A stretch of 64,000 bases of DNA, taken from Eilatimonas milleporae (lineage in GTDB: Bacteria; Pseudomonadota; Alphaproteobacteria; Sphingomonadales; Kordiimonadaceae). The position numbers were made by a program, and so were the translations under genes. Below are positions 26,117 through 35,228 of the stretch, piece by piece; position 1 is the stretch's first letter, and every line of letters begins with the position of its first letter. The notes under the pieces were generated by a model. The model searched no databases, was not told the DNA's origin, and saw nothing but the letters and a program-made list of their open reading frames with translations. The stretch covers positions 372,001-436,000 of the forward strand of contig NZ_REFR01000010.1 of NCBI RefSeq assembly GCF_003688555.1, written 5' to 3'.

Positions 26117-26145
26117 AAGGGGGAATGCTGCGGCATTCCCCCTTT
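26117..26145 (+). terminator. Intrinsic terminator after the outer-membrane protein
   Basis: A near-perfect 12-bp stem (AAGGGGGAATGC with GCATTCCCCCTTT) has a 4-base loop TGCG and ends in TTT. It lies 54 bases after the gene stop. Confidence 0.8.
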
Positions 26146-26365
26146 GCGTCGCCGCAATCCCGCCGGGACAGTCATGCTTGCGGATCCGGTTTCCCTTATG
26201 GACGGCTTTGTTCTGAACAGTGTTTGGACCTGTAATTCAGAAAATATTCAGCTGCGTTTCCTCAATATGACAACAGTGTTCGGTGTCCGATTTCTTTGGG
26301 CGAAACAAGTCCGGTTCTCTTCTTTTTGAAAGTGAGAATGCCGGACCATATTCGGGGGTAAAATC

Positions 26366-26836
26366 ATGAACCGTCTGTTGCTTTTTTTACTTGGGCTCGC
26401 TCCGGCTTTATCGGCTTGCGAATATGTCACCACGGGGCAGGCGGCGGTTCAGACCGACAGTGGATATGCGCAGGGTATTGCCGATGTCCGCATCACGGAA
26501 AACTGGTTTCGTGACAATGTCTCCATCCAGGTCGCCCTGCGGAACGGTGAATTCTTTGCAGGCAGTGCGGTCATTGAAAAATCGACGCGGAATTTCACCA
26601 GGGACATCGTGGTTGAGGTCGAAGATCCCGAAACAGGCATTTTGGAGCCTGAAGTCCGTCGGCTTGACGCGTCCGAGGATATCTATGCGTCCACCGCGCA
26701 GGCGGTTCTGATCGGTACGGACGGCAGAACGATGGAATGTGATTTCACCTTGAACCGGCCGGCGGACGGCTTCAATGCAGGCGGTATTGGCGAATGTCTC
26801 CTGTCCACCGGCGAGAAAATGCCGATACTGTTTTAA
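26366..26836 (+). CDS. Putative lipoprotein of unknown function
   Basis: A 156-residue protein with a lipoprotein signal peptide: MNRLLLFLLGLAPALSAC, lipobox LSAC. The mature part is acidic, with repeated short beta-type segments (DVRITENWFRDNVSIQVAL, FTRDIVVEVEDPETG) and a C-terminal MECDFTLNRPADGFNAGGIGEC that could form a disulfide. I recognise no family. It is alone, between the outer-membrane barrel terminator and the iron-regulated promoter of the PepSY gene. Confidence 0.6.
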   Translation: MNRLLLFLLGLAPALSACEYVTTGQAAVQTDSGYAQGIADVRITENWFRDNVSIQVALRNGEFFAGSAVIEKSTRNFTRDIVVEVEDPETGILEPEVRRLDASEDIYASTAQAVLIGTDGRTMECDFTLNRPADGFNAGGIGECLLSTGEKMPILF

Positions 26837-26887
26837 CAGCGGTTATATTTACGGAGGTTCCGCCGGTAGAAAACGCGCGCAACTGTC

Positions 26888-26929
26888 TTGACAGGATGCA
26901 TGGTAAGCCGATAGTGAAAATCATTCTCA
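26888..26929 (+). promoter_or_regulatory. Promoter with overlapping Fur-like box
   Basis: TTGACA at 26888-26893 and GATAGT at 26910-26915, 16 bases apart, fit a sigma-70 promoter. Overlapping and just downstream of the -10, TGAAAATCATTCTCA (26915-26929) matches 13 of 15 positions of the core TGATAATCATTATCA of the classical Fur box. The PepSY gene begins 18 bases later. This predicts iron repression of iron module 1. Confidence 0.6.
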
Positions 26930-26947
26930 TGTCATGGGCAGGACACA

Positions 26948-28081
26948 GTGAAACGCGTTTGGTTGGATCTTCATCGCTGGATGGGGCTGAAGCTTTCCAT
27001 CCTGATCAGCTTTGTGCTGATTACGGGGACATTGGCCACGGTCTCCCACGAAATTGACTGGCTGATCGATCCAGCACGCCGTGTATTGCCCGTCCATGAG
27101 GCCGAGACATATGACTGGCAGGGCATGGCCGACGCCGCCCGGACCGCGCGCCCGGACTGGTCGGTGGAATGGATCGCGGCTCCGCTCGATCCCTGGTTCG
27201 CCGCCGAAGCGGTCGCGCTGACGGATGAGGGCGAGCGGCGGCGCCTGTTCATTCATCCGGGAACGCTGGCGGTTCAGGGAGAGGGCGGTTGGTTCAACGC
27301 CCAGCGTTTGTTTCGGGATTCCCACCGCAGACTGATGATTTTCAATGCCTATGGCATCATTCTTGTCTCCAGCCTGTCCATACTGCTTATTGTGTCCCTG
27401 ATCTCCGGACTGTTTGTGTACAAGAAATTCTGGCGCGGTTTCTTCAAGAAACCCCGCACGCGCGACCCCCGCACCCTGTGGGGGGACCTGCACCGGCTGG
27501 GCGGTGTATGGAGCATCTGGTTCATCATTGTCATTGCCCTGACAGGCTTGTGGTATCTGGCTGAGGCAACCGGTCGTCTGGCAGGGCTGACCGTCGGTCC
27601 CTTTCCCGAGCAGGTGCCATACCATGACGCGGCCACGGTTCAGCCCGTGATACCGGACTTTGTTTCATTGAACGATATGGCCGCAAGCGCGCGCGGTGCT
27701 TTGCCCGGCTACCGCATAGATCAGGTGTTCCTGCCCCGGTATGCCGACGAGCCGGTACGTTTTCACGGCCATACGGATGCCATTCTGGTGCGGGGCAGGG
27801 GCAATGCCGTGTCGCTCGATGCCCGCACGGGCCGTATCGTCGGTATTGTGGACGGACACACGCTTACGGTTATGCAGCGGGTCAGTGAAATGGCCGATCC
27901 CCTCCATTTCGGCACCTTCGGCGGTTGGCCGACCAAGCTGCTGTATTTCCTCTTCGGGATTATTCTGTCGGCCATGTCACTCAGCGGTGTCTATATCTTT
28001 TCCGCCCGCATGCGGAAGGCACATCAGCGCCGCGAGGCATCCGCCTCCAGGGGCGCCCCCATGCCGGAGGCAGCGGAATGA
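26948..28081 (+). CDS. PepSY-associated transmembrane protein (iron module 1)
   Basis: A 377-residue inner-membrane protein of the PepSY_TM family, commonly linked to siderophore receptors and thought to act in ferric-siderophore reduction. Helices are near 13-35 (LSILISFVLITGTLATV), about 137-158 (IILVSSLSILLIVSLISGLFV), about 187-207 (VWSIWFIIVIALTGLWYLA) and near the C-terminus (LLYFLFGIILSAMSLSGVYIF). Conserved His residues occur in LHRWMGLKL, DSHRRLMIF and LHRLGGVWS. The start is GTG with GGCAGGA upstream. Its stop overlaps the next gene. Confidence 0.85.
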   Translation: MKRVWLDLHRWMGLKLSILISFVLITGTLATVSHEIDWLIDPARRVLPVHEAETYDWQGMADAARTARPDWSVEWIAAPLDPWFAAEAVALTDEGERRRLFIHPGTLAVQGEGGWFNAQRLFRDSHRRLMIFNAYGIILVSSLSILLIVSLISGLFVYKKFWRGFFKKPRTRDPRTLWGDLHRLGGVWSIWFIIVIALTGLWYLAEATGRLAGLTVGPFPEQVPYHDAATVQPVIPDFVSLNDMAASARGALPGYRIDQVFLPRYADEPVRFHGHTDAILVRGRGNAVSLDARTGRIVGIVDGHTLTVMQRVSEMADPLHFGTFGGWPTKLLYFLFGIILSAMSLSGVYIFSARMRKAHQRREASASRGAPMPEAAE

Positions 28082-28539
28082 AAACGAGAGCATATCGTCC
28101 CGCGTGGCGTGGCATGGGGATATGGAAATGGCTCTCGCTGGCCGGGGTTCTGTTTTCCCTTGCCATCATTGCGCCTTATGTACGCTTGGCTGGCGGGTCT
28201 TTTCACATTCGCGGAGACCGGATCGAAGGGATACTGGCCGGCTGTACCCTTCATCTGGGTTTGCTGCGCGAAGACAACGGGGTTCGCATCACCGCACAAA
28301 TGGATCCTGTATGCGCCCGCGGGGTGGACACGCCCACGGTACGCCTGCGCGCCAGGGGTGGCGCGACGCTTAGCGAGGCCAGTTTAAAGGGGGGACCGAA
28401 CAGTCTACGCGCGGTTCTGTCCCTGGCACAGGACGGCCCGGATGAAAACAAAAAACCCCTGATATTTGAGGTGGAAACGCTGGACTGGCAGGGCAGACCG
28501 GCAGTGGTGACATGGCCTTATCCCGTGGCCGCGTCCTGA
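28078..28539 (+). CDS. Small membrane-anchored protein of iron module 1
   Basis: A 153-residue protein starting MKTRAYRPAWRGMG with one N-terminal helix (WKWLSLAGVLFSLAIIAPYV) and a periplasmic domain containing two Cys residues (GILAGCTLHLGLL and MDPVCARGVD). I recognise no named family. The ATGA overlap with the PepSY gene shows translational coupling, and the siderophore receptor follows 93 bases later, so a role in the same iron system is likely. Confidence 0.65.
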   Translation: MKTRAYRPAWRGMGIWKWLSLAGVLFSLAIIAPYVRLAGGSFHIRGDRIEGILAGCTLHLGLLREDNGVRITAQMDPVCARGVDTPTVRLRARGGATLSEASLKGGPNSLRAVLSLAQDGPDENKKPLIFEVETLDWQGRPAVVTWPYPVAAS

Positions 28540-28632
28540 CGGACCTCTCTGACAAACACACTCACGAAAAGCCAACCTTCACATGATGAAACGCCTCCGA
28601 CAGGAGGCATATCGGGCGGACAGGATTAAGAA

Positions 28633-30927
28633 ATGCAAATAAAACGCATAAGCAATTCAGGAAGGAGACAGACGGTGCAAAAAGATGCATCCGGGCTGGC
28701 GACAGTGTCGCTGGCCGCGATCATGCTGGCCGCTTTTGGCGGAACGGCGGCAGCGGGAGCAGGGGCGGAGACATCTGTGCGGGACGATAGCGGTATGTCG
28801 CGGGCTGCGGACCAGACGGAAACCGCTCAGACCGACGGCCTTGAAGAGGTGGATGTGGCAGAAGAAATCCTTGTCACCGGACGGGCACAGCAATTTTATC
28901 TGCAAACAACGCCAAGCCTTGGCAACAAGTTCCCGGATGACTTAAAGAATATTCCACAATCCATTCAAATACTGACAAAACAATTGATTGAGGATCAGGG
29001 CGCCGTTGAGATCACCGACCTGTATCGCAACATTTCCTCAGTCTCCATCTTCAGCTATTCCGGTGTCACTTTCCGCGGGTTTCGCCAGGATGAAATCCGC
29101 TATGACGGCCTGCTCGGCGACCCGTTTTCAGGCTTTTCCGTACCGCTGCTGTTCGATATCGAGCAGGTGGAAGTCATCAAGGGGCCGTCCGGGGCCCTGT
29201 TCGGCGGCGGTGAGCCCGGCGGCCTGATCAACTATGCCACCCGGGGGCCGGACGATGAGTTCGGCGGGTACGTCCGTTTGGTCGGCGGCAATTTTGACCT
29301 GCGCGGCGCGCGGGCCGAGGTGACCGGACCGCTCGACGAGGCCGGAACCCTGCTGTTCCGTCTGGGCGCGGCCTATGAGGATGTGGAACCGTTCCGTTTC
29401 AACACGGACAAGGAAGATCTGGTTCTGGCGGCGGATATTGAATGGAGACCCGGCCCCGATACACAGGCCTGGTTGAAATTCGACTATGTCGAACAGGATT
29501 TTCAGGGCGCGCGTCTGCGGGGCGTGCCGGTGGATGATGAAGGCGAATTTCTGACCACGCGGCGTTTCAACACCAATGAAGAGACGGACTTTCAGCGTCT
29601 GGAGGCAACGGCCTTCACCGGGTCTTTCAATCAGCGACTGACGGATGCTCTGTCCTTCACCCTCTCTGGCCGTGCGGTTCTGAGCCAGGAGCGTCAGAAT
29701 TATCATGAAAACCGCGGTCTTTTCATCAATGATGAGGGCGTTGCCCGTGTACGCCGGGAATTTCGCGATCAGGACCGCGATATCCAACAATATTCAGCAC
29801 TGGCTGAATTCGTCTATGATTTCGATATCGGCGATACCGAGCATACTTTCCTGTTCGGCGGGGAGTTCTTTCGCAGGGACGGGGAGGATTTTTTTCTGAT
29901 ATCGTCGGACTCCCGTCGTGCAGGGCAATTCCCGCCGAATTTTATCGTGCCGGATTTGAATCTGATCGACCCTGATTACGGAAATTCCAACCCCGACCTG
30001 TTCGACCCGTTTTTCCAGACCGAGCGGACAACCCAGTTCGACCAGTGGGCCATTTACGCCCAGGATCAGATTGCCGTGACGGATCGGTTGAAACTGTCCC
30101 TCGGCGCCCGGTTTGAAGGCTTTTCCGAAGATCTGGACTCTGTGCAGACCATTCTTGTGACCGGCCAGGCAACCGAGGCCGTCGCGTCAGCCAGCGATGA
30201 AACGGTGACGGTGCGGACCGGTCTTGTCTATGACTGGACCGACAGCTTCACCACCTATTTCAATTTTTCCACCGGCTTCACGCCGCAAGGGGTTGCCAGT
30301 CAGGAACCGGAAGCGGGCGGTCCCTTCAATCCCGAACGGGGCCGGTTGTTCGAAGTGGGTGCGAAATGGGATCTGATGCAGGACAAGGTCTATCTGCAGA
30401 CGGCGCTGTATCAGATCAACAAGACCAATATTCTTGTGGCGGACCCCGCGCCCGACGCCCCGACCGGGGCGCTGGCCACTATCGGTGAAGCCAGGTCCCG
30501 TGGGGTCGAGGTCGATCTTGTCGGCGATATCACCACGGAATGGTCCGTTGCCCTGAATTACGCCTACAATGACACGGTCATTCTGGAGGGTTCGGACGAA
30601 ATCATCAATGCCGTCGGGGACGAATTCGCCAATGCGCCCGACCATCAGCTCGGCTTCTGGACGCGGTATGACATCCCGGTCATTGCCTCGGCCATTACCT
30701 TCGGCGGTGAATATGTCTCGGAGCGTATCAGCCTGAGCGGCCAGGAGGTGGACCCTTACGCCATCTTCGACGCCGGCTGGATCACCAACTGGCGCAACCT
30801 TCAGTTTCAGGTCAATGTGCGGAACCTGTTCGACAAGGTCTATGCCGAAAGCGGCTTTATCTCGCGTACCGGCCATTTCCCCGGCGAACCCCGCACGGTC
30901 AGGGTGGAGGTCACGGCCCGCTTTTGA
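28633..30927 (+). CDS. TonB-dependent siderophore receptor (iron module 1)
   Basis: A 764-residue outer-membrane receptor of the FhuA/FhuE type. A long leader is followed by a TonB-box-like AEEILVTG, then the plug domain (NIPQSIQILTKQLIEDQG, YSGVTFRGFRQDEIRYDG, IEQVEVIKGPSGALFGGGEPGG) and a 22-strand barrel ending RTVRVEVTARF with terminal Phe. It imports a ferric siderophore with energy from TonB. It is the third gene after the Fur-like promoter. The ligand cannot be read from sequence. Confidence 0.93.
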   Translation: MQIKRISNSGRRQTVQKDASGLATVSLAAIMLAAFGGTAAAGAGAETSVRDDSGMSRAADQTETAQTDGLEEVDVAEEILVTGRAQQFYLQTTPSLGNKFPDDLKNIPQSIQILTKQLIEDQGAVEITDLYRNISSVSIFSYSGVTFRGFRQDEIRYDGLLGDPFSGFSVPLLFDIEQVEVIKGPSGALFGGGEPGGLINYATRGPDDEFGGYVRLVGGNFDLRGARAEVTGPLDEAGTLLFRLGAAYEDVEPFRFNTDKEDLVLAADIEWRPGPDTQAWLKFDYVEQDFQGARLRGVPVDDEGEFLTTRRFNTNEETDFQRLEATAFTGSFNQRLTDALSFTLSGRAVLSQERQNYHENRGLFINDEGVARVRREFRDQDRDIQQYSALAEFVYDFDIGDTEHTFLFGGEFFRRDGEDFFLISSDSRRAGQFPPNFIVPDLNLIDPDYGNSNPDLFDPFFQTERTTQFDQWAIYAQDQIAVTDRLKLSLGARFEGFSEDLDSVQTILVTGQATEAVASASDETVTVRTGLVYDWTDSFTTYFNFSTGFTPQGVASQEPEAGGPFNPERGRLFEVGAKWDLMQDKVYLQTALYQINKTNILVADPAPDAPTGALATIGEARSRGVEVDLVGDITTEWSVALNYAYNDTVILEGSDEIINAVGDEFANAPDHQLGFWTRYDIPVIASAITFGGEYVSERISLSGQEVDPYAIFDAGWITNWRNLQFQVNVRNLFDKVYAESGFISRTGHFPGEPRTVRVEVTARF

Positions 30928-31043
30928 CCGGGGTCAGGGGCTGCCGCCGTGCCGGCAGGCGGGACGGAACACGTCCGCGTTTCAGGTTTGCCGGCACGGC
31001 ACAGACACAGGCGGCATCCGGTATACAGCCCCCATATCCGGAG

Positions 31044-31415
31044 TTAACCGCCGAGAACCCTGATCAACTGCATCAGTTTATCCCTATCGGCGGGATCGGC
31101 TATGCGCTGGTGCGCACTGACAATGTCGCGGGTTTCCTGACGCTGGTAGGCATCGAATTTTTTACCGTTTGCACAGCCGCAGGGTTTCCCGCCGATGTCT
31201 TCGAAGAAATAACCGATGGCCACATCCAGCAGTCTGGCCAGTTTGTACAGGCTGCTTGAACTGACGCGGTTTTTGCCCTGTTCATATTTTTGTATCTGCT
31301 GAAAGGTAACGCCGAGTTCCTCGCCCAGGCTGCGCTGGGTCAGTCTGAGATATTTTCGCCGGTCCCGTATTCTTTTCCCGACATAAATGTCGATGGGATG
31401 TGCAGTGTCTGTCAT
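31044..31415 (-). CDS. XRE-family transcriptional regulator
   Basis: A 123-residue regulator. An XRE helix-turn-helix covers about 12-67 (IRDRRKYLRLTQRSLGEELG ... IQKYEQGKNRVSSSSLYKLARLL). The C-terminal part holds GGKPCGCANGKK, possibly a metal-binding or linker segment, and a helical end (DRDKLMQLIRVLGG). The N-terminal half resembles small alphaproteobacterial regulators of the SinR/CtrA-controlled type. It lies 73 bases downstream of the DUF2336 gene on the same strand and may share its transcript. Confidence 0.85.
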   Translation of the reverse strand: MTDTAHPIDIYVGKRIRDRRKYLRLTQRSLGEELGVTFQQIQKYEQGKNRVSSSSLYKLARLLDVAIGYFFEDIGGKPCGCANGKKFDAYQRQETRDIVSAHQRIADPADRDKLMQLIRVLGG

Positions 31416-31488
31416 GAAGTGCCCCTTTTTTGTCAGGTAATCAGGTCTGGACAGGGAGAAAATGCCGTATTCGATAGTCTGAACTCTT

Positions 31489-32457
31489 TTAGTGGCGGGC
31501 TTCGTTGTGCAGTTTCACCACACGCAAAAAACGCGCACCGAGATTTCTGTTCACGCCCGCGCGTTGCAGCAGTTTCACAAAGGCCTTGCCGTCCTTCAGG
31601 CTCAGCACGTCCCGCACATAGCCCAGGGTTTCCCCCGATTGCAGTGCCAGTGTGCTGACCAGAAACGAGAAGCAACCTTCCTCGGCAACCTCCAGCGCCT
31701 GATAGTGATACAACTCGCCCCTTTGGCGCATATTGATGACAATGGAATGCACCTGGCCCGGGTCGGCGTTTTTGACCTGCTGCATGATCCAGTCGGTACC
31801 GCGCACATTCATCTTGACGGCCGTCACCGACCCCTTGATGGCATAGTTGGTGGTCAGCTTCTCACGGGCGAAAGAGGACACAGCCTCTATGATGTCCTTC
31901 ACCACGTCGATCGGCAGGTCCAGCCTCAGGGCCAGCATATCCATCAGATACCGGTTGTCGTGAAAGCGTTCGGCGATTTTCCGTGCGGCCTTGTCGGTCA
32001 GGATGATGAATTTGTTGACGACCAGCAGTGTAACGCTTTGGGCACCGCCGGAAACCGCGATGGCATAAACCGTTTGGTCCTTGAGATCTGGCCGTTTCGC
32101 CAACACCGATACGGCGTATTCCTTTAAAAAAGGAACCAGATTGGCCATCTGTTTGTCGGTAAAGGCGTCTGTGTGGATAAGAAAGGGTGTGGCCACACAC
32201 TCGATATCGCTGGCGATTTCTTCCGCCAAGTCCAGCGGCAGATTTTCGCATGTCGCCAGTTTTTCCGATAAGTCTTTTCTGACGGTAACGTCCGTGTCCC
32301 TTGCCAGGGCCCAGGTTATGCCCTCCACAAAACTCTTATTCTCGTCCGTCTCTTCGCCCGGGTCCCATTCGCTTGAAAAATACTGTTGGGCGCAGAGTGT
32401 CAGATCCAGCTTGGTTTCCGTGGAAATATTGGCAAGGTTGCTTGCTGTCTGGTTCAT
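31489..32457 (-). CDS. DUF2336-domain protein
   Basis: A 322-residue soluble, helix-rich protein resembling the alphaproteobacterial DUF2336 family. Typical segments are RKDLSEKLATCENLPLDLAEEI, VATPFLIHTDAFTDKQM and KLLQRAGVNRNLGARFLRVV. No membrane segment or catalytic motif is seen. ATG 32457 is taken as the start; a TTG 24 bases upstream in frame is possible. The family has no settled biochemical role, although HEAT-like repeats have been suggested. Confidence 0.65.
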   Translation of the reverse strand: MNQTASNLANISTETKLDLTLCAQQYFSSEWDPGEETDENKSFVEGITWALARDTDVTVRKDLSEKLATCENLPLDLAEEIASDIECVATPFLIHTDAFTDKQMANLVPFLKEYAVSVLAKRPDLKDQTVYAIAVSGGAQSVTLLVVNKFIILTDKAARKIAERFHDNRYLMDMLALRLDLPIDVVKDIIEAVSSFAREKLTTNYAIKGSVTAVKMNVRGTDWIMQQVKNADPGQVHSIVINMRQRGELYHYQALEVAEEGCFSFLVSTLALQSGETLGYVRDVLSLKDGKAFVKLLQRAGVNRNLGARFLRVVKLHNEARH

Positions 32458-32947
32458 TGGTTGGGCCCGTTCTTCTCGCAAACGTTGCCCGACCCCCTAA
32501 TGAATGCAATTATTTCTACTGCAATCATTAACAAATTCTTAAAAATAAATCGGATTTGTTGAAAATTCTACCAGTTATAAAACCCCTGGGTCGGGAATTG
32601 TGTAATTTCACATAACCACCACAGGTTTCCTTGGCTATATAAGTCCTACATAAAAACTGTCATCTTCCTGAAAAAAACCTGAACTTCGCGCGGTTGATCA
32701 ATTAAAGATATGATGTTGTATTTAGACTATTTTTTGTTGAGTTCTTCAAACAACCCTCTTGGTTTTCCGTATCGGTTGCACTGACAACCGGCCACAATTT
32801 TTGGTTCTTCACATGTTGGGGGCACCGCATTCCGAAAAGACTGTCATGGCAGTGGTTGTTCAGGGTGTGCCGCATGGTTTTTTTGTGCCGAAATGACAGG
32901 GTTATCAGTGCGACTCGGCTAAAGTTTGCCCGTTTTGTGAAAGATTA
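32458..32947. other. 490-bp AT-rich intergenic region
   Basis: The most AT-rich stretch of the window, between the divergently transcribed side of the DUF2336 gene and the stop of cobC. It contains several T- and A-runs and must hold the DUF2336 promoter. I find no open frame, tRNA or riboswitch in it; the B12 box motif is absent. Confidence 0.5.
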
Positions 32948-33577
32948 TTAGGAAATCCCGGACACGGTTAGTCCCTGTGCCCCCACCTGCGCCGCCGCCC
33001 ACAGATCGTCTTCAAAATGGGTCAGGACGGTCAGGGACAGCGGTGCGATCTGAAATTTCAGGGCCTGCCCGCCCGACAGGCCGAGTGCGACGGCGAGCGC
33101 CGCGCGGATGGAGCCGGCATGGGCGCAGACGAACAGGGTTTGGCCGCCATGCCCGGCCACCATCCCGGCCAGGGCCGGCCGCACCCGGGCGCAGACATCC
33201 ATGAAACTTTCGCCGTTCGGCGGGGCGTGCCGCGCCAGTGTATCGCCCGGCATCGGCCCCAGATCGGGCAAGGCGGTGTGGGGGCGGCCCTCCCAGTCGC
33301 CGAAATCCTGTTCCCAAAGGCGCGGGTCCGTACTGATGCCGAGTTTGGCCGCATCTGACTGTAGGCCCTCCGGCCACAGGGCGTGGACCGTCTGGACACA
33401 GCGCCGCGCCGGACTGGTGACGATATGGTCGATCCCCTGTCCGGCGAGGGTGAAACCGGATTGCGGCGTGACGGTCGTGCAATCCGCGTCCGCGTCGCTG
33501 CGGCCGTGCAGCCGGCCGGCATCGCGGATGGGCGCATGCCGCAGGAACAGGATTTTTGTCGCAACGGTCTTTTTCAC
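32948..33577 (-). CDS. cobC: Histidine phosphatase, probable alpha-ribazole phosphatase
   Basis: A 209-residue histidine-phosphatase-superfamily protein. The phosphohistidine motif reads LRHAPI in place of the usual RHG, with GRLHGRSDADADC after it. HIVTSPARRCVQT and WEQDFGDWEGRPH carry the conserved Arg and Glu, and VCAHAGSIRAAL carries the second His. Next to cobU it is best read as CobC, which removes phosphate from alpha-ribazole phosphate or adenosylcobalamin phosphate. The start is GTG, divergent from cobU by 83 bases. A general phosphatase role cannot be excluded. Confidence 0.78.
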   Translation of the reverse strand: MKKTVATKILFLRHAPIRDAGRLHGRSDADADCTTVTPQSGFTLAGQGIDHIVTSPARRCVQTVHALWPEGLQSDAAKLGISTDPRLWEQDFGDWEGRPHTALPDLGPMPGDTLARHAPPNGESFMDVCARVRPALAGMVAGHGGQTLFVCAHAGSIRAALAVALGLSGGQALKFQIAPLSLTVLTHFEDDLWAAAQVGAQGLTVSGIS

Positions 33578-33660
33578 GGCCCACCCTGTGGTCTAAAAGA
33601 TGAATCATTCATTGGCTTTACCCGCCATCCGTTCCGTCATTCTCAGAAGGGGCCGCGCCC

Positions 33661-34176
33661 TTGGCAAGAATTCTTCTCATCACCGGCGGCGCCCGCTCCG
33701 GCAAAAGCACCTTTGCCGAGGACCGCGCCGCCGCATATGCACCCCCCTGGGCCTATCTGGCAACGGCCGAGGCCCGCGACACGGAAATGACCGCGCGGAT
33801 CCGCCTGCACCAAACGCGCCGGGGTCCGGACTGGCACACCCATGAAGACGGGACCGCGCTCGTCGAGACCCTGCGCCGGACCGAGGACGGCTTTGGCGTG
33901 CGTCTGGTGGACTGTCTGACCCTGTGGCTGAGCCGCCTGATGGAGGAGGACGCCGATATCGCGGCAGAGACCGGCGTGCTCTGCGACTATCTGCGGGGTA
34001 CGAAAACCCCCGTGATCCTGGTCGGCAATGAGGTCGGTCTCGGCATCGTGCCGGCAAACGCGCTGGCGCGGGCCTTTCGCGATGAGGCCGGGCGCCTGAA
34101 CCAGGCGGTGGCGGCCGTGGCGGATGAAGTGGTTTTCATGGTCGCCGGTCTGCCGATGACGGTGAAACCGGCATGA
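33661..34176 (+). CDS. cobU: Adenosylcobinamide kinase / phosphate guanylyltransferase
   Basis: CobU (CobP), 171 residues, phosphorylates adenosylcobinamide and then transfers GMP to give AdoCbi-GDP. The P-loop GGARSGKST is at 9-17, followed by YLATAEARDTEM with the Asp/Glu of the family, and VILVGNEVGLGIVP plus AGRLNQAVAAVADEVVFMVAGLP at the C-terminus. The start is TTG 33661 with AGAAGGGG 8 bases upstream. It heads the cobU-cobT-cobS group, each pair overlapping by four bases. Confidence 0.95.
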   Translation: MARILLITGGARSGKSTFAEDRAAAYAPPWAYLATAEARDTEMTARIRLHQTRRGPDWHTHEDGTALVETLRRTEDGFGVRLVDCLTLWLSRLMEEDADIAAETGVLCDYLRGTKTPVILVGNEVGLGIVPANALARAFRDEAGRLNQAVAAVADEVVFMVAGLPMTVKPA

Positions 34177-35228
34177 GGGCGGACGGGCGCATAGCGTTTG
34201 CCGGTATATCCGAAATATCGGATCTGGCCGCCGGCCTGACGGACCGGGACGCGGACAGTGCCGCCGTGGCCATGGTCCGGACGCGCCAAAGCCGGCTGAC
34301 CAAGCCGCAAGGATCGCTCGGCCGGCTTGAGGATATGGCCGCTTTCCTCGCCGGCTGGCAGCGGCGGGCCATGCCGCGCCTCGATACGGTTCAGGCCCTG
34401 GTCTTTGCCGGCAATCACGGTGTCTGTGAACAGGGGATCAGCCCCTATCCGCAAAGCGTCACGGCCCAGATGGTCGACAATTTCCGGCGGGGCGGGGCGG
34501 CGATCAACCAGCTCTGCCGCATATACGGCGCCGATTTGTCCGTCACCGCGCTGGATCTGGACCGGCCGACGGCGGATTTCACACAAGGTCCGGCTTTGGA
34601 CGAGGCGGCTTTGCTCGCCGCCGTCAATGCCGGGGTGGGGGCGGTGGACCCAGGGGCGGACCTCGTCCTGCTCGGGGAAATGGGCATCGGCAACAGCACG
34701 GTCGCGGCAGGCCTGGCCTGTGCGCTGTTCGGCGGCGACCCCGCCGACTGGGTCGGCCCCGGCACTGGCCTGGACGGTGCCGGTATCGCCCGCAAGACCG
34801 CCGTGGTCGCCGCCGCTCTCGCCCGTCACACCCGCTGTGTCGACACGCCCGCCGATCCGCTGGCCATCCTGGCGTCCCTGGGCGGGCGGGAACAGGCCGC
34901 GCTGTTCGGCGCCGTTCTGGCGGCGCGGCTTTTGTCCGTGCCGGTTCTCCTGGACGGGTTCATCTGCTGTGCGGCGGCGGCGGTGCTGCACGCGCTCAAC
35001 CCGCAAGGGCTGGACCACGCGCTGGCCGGCCACTGTTCGGCGGAACCGGGGCATGCCCGGCTGCTGGCGTGTCTGGACAAGGAGCCCCTGCTTGATCTGG
35101 GCATGCGCCTTGGCGAGGGCACGGGCGCGGCGGTCGCCCTGGGGCTTCTGCGGGGGGCGCTGGCCTGCCACACCGGCATGGCGACCTTTGCCGACGCCGG
35201 TGTGGATGAGGCGGGCGTGCAGACATGA
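34173..35228 (+). CDS. cobT: Nicotinate-nucleotide-dimethylbenzimidazole phosphoribosyltransferase
   Basis: CobT, 351 residues, makes alpha-ribazole phosphate, the activated lower ligand of cobalamin. Recognisable blocks are TKPQGSLGRLE, VFAGNHGVCEQGISPYPQSVT, MVDNFRRGGAAINQL, LLGEMGIGNSTVAAGLA and the C-terminal LDLGMRLGEGTGAAVALGLL, where Glu315 is the catalytic base. ATG overlaps the cobU stop (ATGA) and its own stop overlaps cobS likewise. Confidence 0.97.
   Translation: MRADGRIAFAGISEISDLAAGLTDRDADSAAVAMVRTRQSRLTKPQGSLGRLEDMAAFLAGWQRRAMPRLDTVQALVFAGNHGVCEQGISPYPQSVTAQMVDNFRRGGAAINQLCRIYGADLSVTALDLDRPTADFTQGPALDEAALLAAVNAGVGAVDPGADLVLLGEMGIGNSTVAAGLACALFGGDPADWVGPGTGLDGAGIARKTAVVAAALARHTRCVDTPADPLAILASLGGREQAALFGAVLAARLLSVPVLLDGFICCAAAAVLHALNPQGLDHALAGHCSAEPGHARLLACLDKEPLLDLGMRLGEGTGAAVALGLLRGALACHTGMATFADAGVDEAGVQT

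Noticed and set aside
32458-32947. Second cobalamin riboswitch in the AT-rich spacer before cobC
   Set aside because: No B12-box-like sequence or other conserved element on either strand, and cobC is transcribed towards this spacer, so it would be a 3' region.
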